Below, in pieces: positions 6,967 to 13,687 of a stretch of 23,537 bases of DNA. This DNA is from Ruminococcus sp. UBA3286. Lineage in GTDB: Bacteria; Bacillota; Clostridia; Oscillospirales; Ruminococcaceae. The DNA lies in contig DETO01000165.1 in NCBI GenBank assembly GCA_002362135.1, positions 1 through 23,537 on the forward strand, given 5' to 3'. The notes beneath the pieces are model-generated. The model was not told the origin of the DNA. It did no database searches and worked only from the letters and a program-made list of their open reading frames with translations. Positions within the stretch are counted from its first letter, which is position 1. Each line of letters begins with the position of its first letter. A program made the translations under genes and the position numbers.

Positions 6967-8948
6967 ATTGCGTCTACCTCCGCCATTATCTGACTATTTG
7001 AGAAGCCGTTGAGATCCATTGCACCGGAAGGACAAGCGACCGTACAAGCGCCGCAGCCCTGACATACGGCAGGATTAACGCTTGCAACGCGGCGTATAGC
7101 CGTTGATCTGTCGGGCATTCTGAATTCTTTATCCTGATAAGTGATAGCCCCATAAGGACAAACTTTTTCGCAAGCCGAGCAGCCGTTGCACATCAATTCG
7201 TCGGAATGAGCAACGCACGGGTTGCAGGTGATGCTGTTCTTGCACAGCAGACCGATAGCCTTTGCCGCCGCCGCGCTTGCCTGAGCAACAGTTTCAGGAA
7301 TATCTTTCGGGCCCTGACACGCGCCTGAAAGGAAGATTCCTGCCGTTGCGGATTCAACGGGGCGAAGCTTCGGATGAGCCTCGGTGAAGAAGTCGTTCGT
7401 ATCCATCTGAGTTGTAAGCATCGTCGCAAGCGGACGGGCAGTCTTATCAGGCTCGATAGCTGTTGCGAGAACTACCATATCTGCATTGATATGAAGCTGC
7501 TCATTGGCAAGAAGATCGGACGCCTGAACGTCTATTTTTCCGTCAGCCTTTGGAGTTACCTTGCCTACCATTCCCTTGATGTAGTGAACGTTATACTGCT
7601 CAACAGCGCGGCGGTAGAATTCGTCGAAATTCTTACCTGGTGTACGAACGTCTATGTAGAACACATAAACCTCCGTATCAGGGTATTTTTCGCGGATAAG
7701 CATTGCGTGTTTTGCGGTGTACATACAGCAGATTTTCGAGCAGTAGGGTTTGCCCTTTTCATCATCGCAGCGCGAACCGACACACTGAACGAAAACAATG
7801 GTGTGAGGGTGAGTTTTATCCGAAGGACGGAGCAGTGTGCCGCCGTTCGGGCCTGCCGCGTTCATAAGTCTCTCCAGTTCAAGAGAAGTTACTACGTCGG
7901 GACAGTAGCTGTAAGCGAATTCATCGTATTTATCGGGCTTTATCGGGTTAAAACCTGTTGCGACTACGATAGCGCCGTATTTCTGTTCGATCATTTTATC
8001 CGTCTGCTTATAGTCGATAGCGCCTGCGGTACAAACTTTTGAACATACGCCGCACTTGCCGTTTTTCAGCATCAGACAGTAATTCGGATCGATCGTCGCA
8101 ACTTTCGGAACAGCCTGAGCAAAGGGAATATAAACAGCCGTTCTGTTATCAAGTCCCATATTGAATTCGTTTGGAACTTTCTTCATGGGGCATTTCTCGG
8201 TGCAAAGTCCGCAGCCCGTACATTTCGTCTCATCGACAAAACGAGCTTTTTTCTTGATAGTAACAGTAAAATTACCAACAAATCCCTTTACATCGGCAAC
8301 CTCGCTGAACGAATGGATAGTGATCTTTTCATTCTGGGCAGCCTCGACCATTTTAGGCGTGAGGATACAAGCGGCACAGTCAAGAGTCGGGAAAGTCTTG
8401 TCTATCTGCGCCATTTTACCGCCGATAGTAGGCTCTTTCTCAACGATGTCAACTTCAAATCCGGCTTCCGCAATATCGAGAGCGGTCTGTATTCCGGCAA
8501 TACCTCCGCCGATAACCAGCGCGCGCTTTACAACGGGACTTTCTCCGGCAGTCAAAGGAGCGTTGAGATGAACTTTCGCAACGGCAGCTTTACCGAGGAC
8601 AATTGCCTTATCGGTAGCCGAAGCGATATCCTTGTGAATCCACGAACATTGCTCGCGTATATTGGCAATCTCCACAAGATAGGGATTAAGACCTGCGGAA
8701 GCTGCGGCTTTTCTGAATGTATTCTCGTGCATACGAGGCGAACAGGAACATACTACAACGCCCGTGAGATTATGCTCTTTAATGGCATTTTTAACAAGAT
8801 CCTGTCCCGATTCGGAACACATATACTGATAGTCTTGAGAAATGACAACGCCTGCCTCATGACCAAGGGCTTCGGCAACAGCCTTAACGTCTACCGTAGC
8901 GGCGATATTCGTTCCGCAATGACAGACAAAAACACCTATTCTCTGCAT
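6957..8948 (-). CDS. hdrA: HdrA: flavin-based electron-bifurcating subunit
   Basis: 663 residues, the usual length for HdrA. It has an N-terminal cysteine-rich region (VCHCG, C9/C11; C44; C67/C69; C101), a thioredoxin-reductase-like FAD fold (VIGGGIAG, about 145-152) and the HdrA-specific LDCAAC segment (C191, C194). Ferredoxin-type clusters are C243/246/249/253, then C291, C299, C302 and C306. A C-terminal 2x[4Fe-4S] domain follows (C587/590/593/597 and C629/632/635/639), the likely exit to ferredoxin. Known role: FAD splits electron pairs, sending one to ferredoxin and one to HdrBC. The ATG at 8948 has AGGAGG upstream; hdrC ends 12 bases before. The family is certain; that the high-potential branch ends at fumarate is inference. 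Confidence 0.95.
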   Translation of the reverse strand: MQRIGVFVCHCGTNIAATVDVKAVAEALGHEAGVVISQDYQYMCSESGQDLVKNAIKEHNLTGVVVCSCSPRMHENTFRKAAASAGLNPYLVEIANIREQCSWIHKDIASATDKAIVLGKAAVAKVHLNAPLTAGESPVVKRALVIGGGIAGIQTALDIAEAGFEVDIVEKEPTIGGKMAQIDKTFPTLDCAACILTPKMVEAAQNEKITIHSFSEVADVKGFVGNFTVTIKKKARFVDETKCTGCGLCTEKCPMKKVPNEFNMGLDNRTAVYIPFAQAVPKVATIDPNYCLMLKNGKCGVCSKVCTAGAIDYKQTDKMIEQKYGAIVVATGFNPIKPDKYDEFAYSYCPDVVTSLELERLMNAAGPNGGTLLRPSDKTHPHTIVFVQCVGSRCDDEKGKPYCSKICCMYTAKHAMLIREKYPDTEVYVFYIDVRTPGKNFDEFYRRAVEQYNVHYIKGMVGKVTPKADGKIDVQASDLLANEQLHINADMVVLATAIEPDKTARPLATMLTTQMDTNDFFTEAHPKLRPVESATAGIFLSGACQGPKDIPETVAQASAAAAKAIGLLCKNSITCNPCVAHSDELMCNGCSACEKVCPYGAITYQDKEFRMPDRSTAIRRVASVNPAVCQGCGACTVACPSGAMDLNGFSNSQIMAEVDAICK

Positions 8949-8960
8949 AGTTATTCCTCC

Positions 8961-9344
8961 TTACTTAGTATATTTTCTGAATGCGGTAACGATAGCCTGC
9001 TGAGGCAGATCGTCGTCCAGCATATCGGGGATCATGTCTGGGATAAGGTGATTGTTTCCCTGCTGTCTGACAGCTGTCAGACGAACGGCTTCCACCACTT
9101 TTGCAGGTTCAACGCCGCGGGGACATCTTTCAACGCAGGCAAAGCAGGTCAGGCATTTATACAGCGACTTCGAATTCAGAAGCGGCTCAATATCGCCTTT
9201 TTCGACCATGTATACAAACTGATGAGGGTGATATTCCATTTCGTCGTAGGAGGGACAAGTCGCGGAACATTTTCCGCAGCGCATACACTTCAGAACGTTT
9301 ACGCCGCTTGTAATGTCTATCCAGTTTTTTTGATTTTTATTCAT
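8961..9344 (-). CDS. hdrC: HdrC: 2x[4Fe-4S] subunit
   Basis: 127 residues with two ferredoxin motifs, C20/23/26/30 (CMRCGKCSATCP) and C64/67/70/74 (CLTCFACVERCP). In Hdr complexes this subunit passes electrons from HdrA to HdrB. A short acidic tail (IPDMIPDMLDDD) precedes the C-terminus. The start overlaps the hdrB stop by 8 bases, with AAGGAGG placed correctly, indicating coupled translation with hdrB. Confidence 0.93.
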   Translation of the reverse strand: MNKNQKNWIDITSGVNVLKCMRCGKCSATCPSYDEMEYHPHQFVYMVEKGDIEPLLNSKSLYKCLTCFACVERCPRGVEPAKVVEAVRLTAVRQQGNNHLIPDMIPDMLDDDLPQQAIVTAFRKYTK

Positions 9345-10131
9345 TGTTATCCTCCTTCAGTCCGAGAGCCTCTGCAAGAAGCTCCGTGAAGTAGTACACA
9401 GGCATATCGCTGCCGGAATTTTTCTTTAAATTATAAAGACACAGCGGACAGGCGGTAATTATCATATCTGCGCCCATACTCTGAGCGGAATCCATAACTG
9501 CGCTGCTTCTTTTTGCAGCCTGAGCCTTATCTTCGAGAGTGATATATCCGCCGCAGCATTCGTTGCGCTGAGCGTATATAACGGGAGTTCCGCCGATAGC
9601 CTTAATAAAATCTTCCATGATGGACGGATTTTCCGGATCGTCCATAGCAAGCGCTTTTGAGGGACGAAGCAGCAGACAGCCATAATAAGCAGCGATCTTC
9701 TTGCCTTTGAACGGATTTACGACTTTTTCCTTCAGCTTATCGAATCCGACAACATCACGGAGAAGTTCAAGATAGTGATAAACGGTAGTTTCGCCCTTAT
9801 AAGCTTCCTCAAGATCGAGATACCGCTTCACTTTATTCGCCATAGCTTCATTTTTGGAAATATCGTAATTTGTCTGCTTGATAACATTGTGGCAGGCGGA
9901 GCATACGGTAACAAGTCCGTTGGAATCCTTTGCCGCCATGAGAGTTCTCACAGCCGAAAGCTTTGTGGCGACTTCATTTGTTGCCGTGGTATAAGTGCCG
10001 CCGCAGCATTGCCAGTTTTCAGGCTCAACGAGGGCGATACCTAACGCTTCGGCAGACTTTCTTGCATAAACGTCCAGATCTTTCGCCTTGGTTCTCAGGG
10101 TACAGCCCGGATAATATGTAAAAGTTTCCAT
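9337..10131 (-). CDS. hdrB: HdrB: CCG-domain catalytic or electron-transfer subunit
   Basis: 264 residues with two complete CCG domains: C10, C42-C43, C77 and C80; then C152, C192-C193, C228 and C231. In HdrB each such set binds a non-cubane [4Fe-4S] cluster that reduces disulfides. CoM-S-S-CoB is absent from bacteria of this kind and no dsrC is in the window. The intact motifs therefore mean either an unknown disulfide partner or a role as a relay into FrdB; the latter is suggested by TfrB, where an HdrB-like region is fused to the iron-sulfur subunit. The ATG at 10131 has AAAGGAAG upstream. A 71-base gap separates it from fumC. Confidence 0.92.
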   Translation of the reverse strand: METFTYYPGCTLRTKAKDLDVYARKSAEALGIALVEPENWQCCGGTYTTATNEVATKLSAVRTLMAAKDSNGLVTVCSACHNVIKQTNYDISKNEAMANKVKRYLDLEEAYKGETTVYHYLELLRDVVGFDKLKEKVVNPFKGKKIAAYYGCLLLRPSKALAMDDPENPSIMEDFIKAIGGTPVIYAQRNECCGGYITLEDKAQAAKRSSAVMDSAQSMGADMIITACPLCLYNLKKNSGSDMPVYYFTELLAEALGLKEDNNE

Positions 10132-10162
10132 AGTCTCTTCCTTTCTTTCGGCGCAGTCAAGC

Positions 10163-10181
10163 CTGCAAAACGATATTGCAG
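10163..10181 (-). other. Small stem-loop in the fumC-hdrB gap
   Basis: CTGCAA and TTGCAG form a 6-bp stem with a 7-base loop in the widest gap between fumC and hdrB. No T-run follows on the minus strand, so it does not look like a terminator. It may be a processing site or chance. Confidence 0.3.
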
Positions 10182-10202
10182 ACCATGACTCCGCCTATTA
10201 AA

Positions 10203-11579
10203 TTATGCCATTTCCTCTGGGTGGAAAACTTCGTCGAATTTCTCTTCCGTGAGGAATCCCAACTCAACGCAGGCTTCTTTGAGGGAAATATTGTCCTTAT
10301 AAGCCTTTTTGGCTGTTTTAGCGGCATTTTCGTAGCCGATGTAAGGATTGAGAGCGGTAACGAGCATGAGAGAGTTGTAAAGATTGTGGTGCATTTTCTC
10401 CTTATTCGCCTTGATTCCTACAGCGCAGTTCTTGTTGAACGAAATGATAGATTCAGCAAGGAGACGTGTAGACTGGAGGAAATTATAAGCGCAGACGGGC
10501 ATGAATACGTTCAGTTCAAAATTACCCTGAGAAGCAGCCATTCCAACAGCAACGTCGTTGCCCATTACCTGAACGGCAACCATTGTTACCTGCTCGCACT
10601 GAGTAGGATTAACCTTGCCGGGCATGATCGACGAACCGGGTTCGTTTTCGGGAATGAAAATTTCTCCGAGACCGTCGCGCGGACCTGAAGCAAGCCATCT
10701 TACGTCGTTGGCGATCTTCATCATATCAGCTGCAAGAGCCTTGAGCGCGCCGTGAGCGAACACGATCTCATCCTTTGATGTAAGCGAGTGGAACTTATTG
10801 GGAGCAGTTGCAAAACTCTTGCCCGTAAGTTCGCTTATAGCCTTTGCAGCTTCTTCGGCGAATCCCTTGGGGGCGTTAAGACCCGTACCAACGGCAGTAC
10901 CGCCGAGAGCGAGTTCTTTAAGTTCCTCGCAGGCGATAACGATCATTTTCTTGTCCTTTTCAAGTGAAGAACGCCAGCCGCTTATTTCCTGAGAAAATTT
11001 AATCGGAGTAGCGTCCTGAAGATGAGTACGGCCGCTCTTGACGATCCCCTCATTTTCGGATTCAAGCTTCTTGAAAGTATCGATAAGCACATCAACGGCA
11101 GGGATAACCTTATCTTCAAGGGCAATAACAGCCGCGATATGCATAGCAGTCGGGAAAGTATCATTGGACGACTGACTCATATTGATATCGTCGTTGGGGT
11201 GAAGCAGCTTGCTGCCTGCTATCTCGTTTCCTCTGTTTGCGATAACTTCATTGGCATTCATATTGGACTGAGTACCGCTGCCTGTCTGCCAAACGACAAG
11301 CGGAAAATGCTCGTTAAGCGCGCCGCTGATAACTTCGTCGCACGCCTGAGAAATTGCTGAAAGCTTTTCATCGGTCATTCTTTCGGGCTTTACAGCATGA
11401 TTTGCGATAGCAGCCGCCTTTTTAAGAATACCGAAAGCGTGAGTAATCTCTCGCGGCATAGTTTCAATACCAACGCCGATAAGGAAATTTTCATGGCTTC
11501 TTTCGGTCTGAGCAGCCCAATACTTATCAGCAGGGACTTTAACTTCGCCCATAGAGTCGTGTTCAATACGATAATCCAT
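10203..11579 (-). CDS. fumC: Class II fumarase (fumarate hydratase)
   Basis: 458 residues of the oxygen-stable, iron-free fumarase C family; interconverts malate and fumarate in the cytosol. The fumarase signature GSSIMPGKVNP is present (minus strand, near 10610-10640), as are GSGTQSNMNANEV and HPNDDVN-type (HPNDDINMSQSSND) segments; the latter separates fumarases from aspartases less cleanly, but operon context favours fumarase. The start is the ATG at 11579 with AAGGTGG 8 bases upstream; an upstream in-frame GTG (11591) would overlap that site. It follows mdh by 15 bases and precedes hdrB, linking malate dehydrogenase directly to fumarate reduction. Confidence 0.93.
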   Translation of the reverse strand: MDYRIEHDSMGEVKVPADKYWAAQTERSHENFLIGVGIETMPREITHAFGILKKAAAIANHAVKPERMTDEKLSAISQACDEVISGALNEHFPLVVWQTGSGTQSNMNANEVIANRGNEIAGSKLLHPNDDINMSQSSNDTFPTAMHIAAVIALEDKVIPAVDVLIDTFKKLESENEGIVKSGRTHLQDATPIKFSQEISGWRSSLEKDKKMIVIACEELKELALGGTAVGTGLNAPKGFAEEAAKAISELTGKSFATAPNKFHSLTSKDEIVFAHGALKALAADMMKIANDVRWLASGPRDGLGEIFIPENEPGSSIMPGKVNPTQCEQVTMVAVQVMGNDVAVGMAASQGNFELNVFMPVCAYNFLQSTRLLAESIISFNKNCAVGIKANKEKMHHNLYNSLMLVTALNPYIGYENAAKTAKKAYKDNISLKEACVELGFLTEEKFDEVFHPEEMA

Positions 11580-11594
11580 TGTTATTACCACCTT

Positions 11595-12539
11595 TTATAT
11601 ATCAAGATTATTAATTACTGCTTTAAGCGTATCCGCGCTCTTGTGGAGTTTCGCGATCTCATCGTCCGTAAGAGGAGTGAGAAGCTTTGAAGTAGCGCCG
11701 TCCTTGCCCACGATATTCAGAACGCTGAGACAGACGTCCTCAACGCCGTACTCGCCGTGCATCATAGTAGACACGGTCATCGTGGTATCGATACCCTTGA
11801 GGAGAACCTTACAGATATGGCATACGGAAGCCGAAACAGCGTAGAAAGTCGCGCCCTTCTGCTCGATAACTCTCGCGCCTGACTTGCGGACATACTGTTC
11901 AACTTCATCACGGTTGAATTCGGGGAAGATGCCGTCTCTGTTGGTCATCAGGTTATGGCACTCGTTAACGGGAACGTTGGAAATATTTGCAAGAGACCAC
12001 GGAATGAACGAAGAATCACCGTGTTCGCCCATAACATAGGCATGAACGTTGCTTTGATTGATGCTGAAATATTCAGCCATTCTTGCTCTGAGTCGAGCGG
12101 TATCGAGGATAGTACCCGAACCGATGATATGATTTTCGGGCAGTCCGGAACGCTTAAAGAAAGTATATGTGAGAATATCGACAGGATTGCTGACAATGAT
12201 ATACTTTGCATCGGGAGCAGCCTTGGTGATCTCGGGGATAATGCCTTTTGTAATATCAACGTTTGTCTGCGCAAGTTCAAGACGCGTCTGACCGGGCTTT
12301 CTTGCTATACCCGAAGTAATGATGACAATGTCCGAATCTTGGGCGTCGCTGTAAGTACCCGCATAAATAGAGCATGGGCTGAAAAGCGGAACGCCCTGAC
12401 GAATATCGAGAGCCTCGCCGAGAGCCTTTTCGGTATTGATGTCGATTACAACGATCTCGGAAGCAAGCCCCATTGCAGTAAGCGTATATGCAATAGTCGA
12501 GCCAACGCTTCCCGTGCCGATAATAGAAATTTTATTCAT
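11595..12539 (-). CDS. mdh: Malate dehydrogenase with LDH-like sequence
   Basis: 314 residues of the NAD-dependent LDH/MDH family. Rossmann motif IGTGSVGS (7-14), with D33 suggesting NAD specificity. Catalytic residues R86, D146, R149 and H173 (GEHGDS) match R109, D168, R171 and H195 of lactate dehydrogenase. The whole protein looks like an L-lactate dehydrogenase, but R80 (ARKPGQTR) stands at the specificity position 102. Gln there selects pyruvate and Arg selects oxaloacetate. With fumC next in the operon, the reaction is most likely oxaloacetate + NADH to malate. Homology-only pipelines would probably call it lactate dehydrogenase. First gene of the operon, with a weak GGCGGTG ribosome-binding site and a leader of about 180 bases. 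Confidence 0.85.
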   Translation of the reverse strand: MNKISIIGTGSVGSTIAYTLTAMGLASEIVVIDINTEKALGEALDIRQGVPLFSPCSIYAGTYSDAQDSDIVIITSGIARKPGQTRLELAQTNVDITKGIIPEITKAAPDAKYIIVSNPVDILTYTFFKRSGLPENHIIGSGTILDTARLRARMAEYFSINQSNVHAYVMGEHGDSSFIPWSLANISNVPVNECHNLMTNRDGIFPEFNRDEVEQYVRKSGARVIEQKGATFYAVSASVCHICKVLLKGIDTTMTVSTMMHGEYGVEDVCLSVLNIVGKDGATSKLLTPLTDDEIAKLHKSADTLKAVINNLDI

Positions 12540-12572
12540 AATAACACCGCCGTATAAAAATTATTTTGTCGA

Positions 12573-12603
12573 AACATTATCAAATCCGTCGATTTGCAAT
12601 GTT
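12573..12603 (-). promoter_or_regulatory. Nested stem-loop in the mdh leader
   Basis: Two stacked 6-bp stems, AACATT/AATGTT outside and CAAATC/GATTTG inside, with a tetraloop, lie about 35-65 bases before the mdh start. On the minus strand a T-rich stretch (AATTTTTATA) follows about 15 bases later, too far for a standard terminator. Could be an attenuator or a stabilising 5' structure; no known riboswitch fold was recognised. Confidence 0.4.
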
Positions 12604-12724
12604 CAACACAGGGATATGTAAAAATACATAATAGTAATGCAAAATCGATATAACCGTTTCGTATTCCTGCATTTATAAGTATACCAATTTCCGAGGAAAA
12701 TTTCAAATATTCTTTAAGAATAGA

Positions 12725-12754
12725 GGTATAGCATAATTGATATATTATTAACAA
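12725..12754 (-). promoter_or_regulatory. mdh operon promoter overlapped by a Rex operator
   Basis: On the minus strand a -35 box TTGTTA (12749-12754), 18-base spacer and extended -10 TGC-TATACC (hexamer 12725-12730) are visible. The operator TTGATATATTATTAACAA (12737-12754, plus orientation) matches the Rex consensus TTGTTAA-N4-TTAACAA at 7/7 in one half and 5/7 in the other, and covers the -35 box and part of the spacer. Rex bound there would block RNA polymerase until NADH rises. The -10 box is only 4/6. Confidence 0.65.
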
Positions 12755-12960
12755 TGTTTGTGCCACATTTGAAATAATACTAACATTCTGTAATCTTCCA
12801 TATATTCCCAAACGTATAAAACTGTATGCATTATACGCGTTGTGCCGCGCTATATTCGCATTTTGCGTTTTACATAATTTATTTCCTCAAAAAAACAGCT
12901 ATGCTTATTTGGAATGCACACATATATCATTATATATTTTATTTCTTATAAGGAACGATA

Positions 12961-13019
12961 TCTGCACTATTCGGGAGATTCGGAAAATGTTCTCCCCGAA
13001 TCAGCCCGAACTATGCAGA
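12961..13019 (-). other. Long imperfect stem-loop downstream of rex
   Basis: Three paired blocks, TCTGCA/TGCAGA, TCGGG/CCCGA and GATTCGG/CCGAATC, stack into one hairpin of about 59 bases starting 8 bases past the rex stop codon. No T-run follows on the minus strand. Probably marks the end of the icd-rex transcript or protects its 3' end. Confidence 0.5.
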
Positions 13020-13026
13020 CAGGCTC

Positions 13027-13659
13027 TTAATCCATAGATTTAATGCCATATGAAAGCGTGGTAAGGCTATCACCAAGATGAACGTTTTCAACAGCTATCC
13101 CTTTGTGATCAACTCTGAGGTCATAATGAGTAAAATTCCAAAATGCACGAATGCCAAGCCGAATCAGCCTGTCCGTTTCCCGTGAAGCTTCCGTCTTTGG
13201 AATGCACAAAATAGCAGCCTGAGGGTGATGTTCAGCGCAGAACTCTTCCAGTACAGAAATGTCATTTATAGTAATATCGCCGATTTTTCCACCGATTATC
13301 TCAGGACTCGCATCGAAAATTCCCACGAGTTCAAAACCTCTGTTCTGAAAATCTATATGAGAAGCCAACGCCCTGCCAAGATTTCCCGCACCCAGCAGAA
13401 TCATGGGGGTTTTGCATTCAAGCCCGAGTATTTTGCCGATCTCGCTTCTCAGTCCGCTGACATTATAGCCGTAACCCTGCTGACCGAATTCACCGAAACA
13501 GTTGAAATCCTGACGTATCTGCGACGCCGTCAGTCCCATTTTTTCGGCAAGCTCTCTTGAAGAAATGCGCACATAGCCGTTAGCTTCCAGCTCGCCGAGA
13601 AAGCGATAATATCTCGGCAGCCTTCTGATAACAGAATTTGAAATTGCACTTTTTGACAT
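13027..13659 (-). CDS. rex: Redox-sensing transcriptional repressor Rex
   Basis: 210 residues, typical of the family. The N-terminal winged helix (about 1-80; LPRYYRFL, SRELAEKMGLTASQIRQDF) is followed by a Rossmann domain with GAGNLG (90-95) and FDASPE (115-120), which senses the NADH/NAD+ ratio. Rex represses fermentative genes at low NADH. The ATG at 13659 is chosen because GGAAAGG lies at proper distance and the conserved N-terminus begins there; a further upstream in-frame start (13746) would overlap icd. The gene follows icd by 28 bases, so the two are probably cotranscribed. Two Rex-like operators in this window, before mdh and before aconitase, put its targets on both sides of it. Confidence 0.95.
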   Translation of the reverse strand: MSKSAISNSVIRRLPRYYRFLGELEANGYVRISSRELAEKMGLTASQIRQDFNCFGEFGQQGYGYNVSGLRSEIGKILGLECKTPMILLGAGNLGRALASHIDFQNRGFELVGIFDASPEIIGGKIGDITINDISVLEEFCAEHHPQAAILCIPKTEASRETDRLIRLGIRAFWNFTHYDLRVDHKGIAVENVHLGDSLTTLSYGIKSMD

Positions 13660-13687
13660 TATTGCAGCCTTTCCGATTTGGATAAAA

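Larger units (their letters stand above)
12540..13026. other. Intergenic region between rex and mdh (487 bases)
   Basis: AT-rich, no convincing gene on either strand. It holds, from the rex end, a long imperfect hairpin (12961-13019), a stretch without recognised signals (about 12760-12960), a Rex-like operator with the mdh promoter (12725-12754) and a nested hairpin in the mdh leader (12573-12603). Short open frames here lack ribosome-binding sites. Confidence 0.7.

Noticed and set aside
8313..9389. Long plus-strand open frame opposite hdrA and hdrC
   Set aside because: It spans two real genes and their junction, and its translation shows no motif; it results from codon bias of the minus-strand genes.
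8961..10131. Methanogenic heterodisulfide reductase, hence an archaeal origin
   Set aside because: Neighbouring genes, promoters and Shine-Dalgarno sites are those of Clostridia, and no coenzyme M/B genes are present. Hdr-type proteins are widespread in bacteria.
11595..12539. L-lactate dehydrogenase
   Set aside because: Arg at the substrate-specificity position and linkage to fumarase favour malate dehydrogenase, despite overall LDH-like sequence.
12536..12811. Small open frame of 91 codons upstream of mdh
   Set aside because: It has no ribosome-binding site and covers the Rex-like operator, promoter and leader; low-complexity AT-rich translation.
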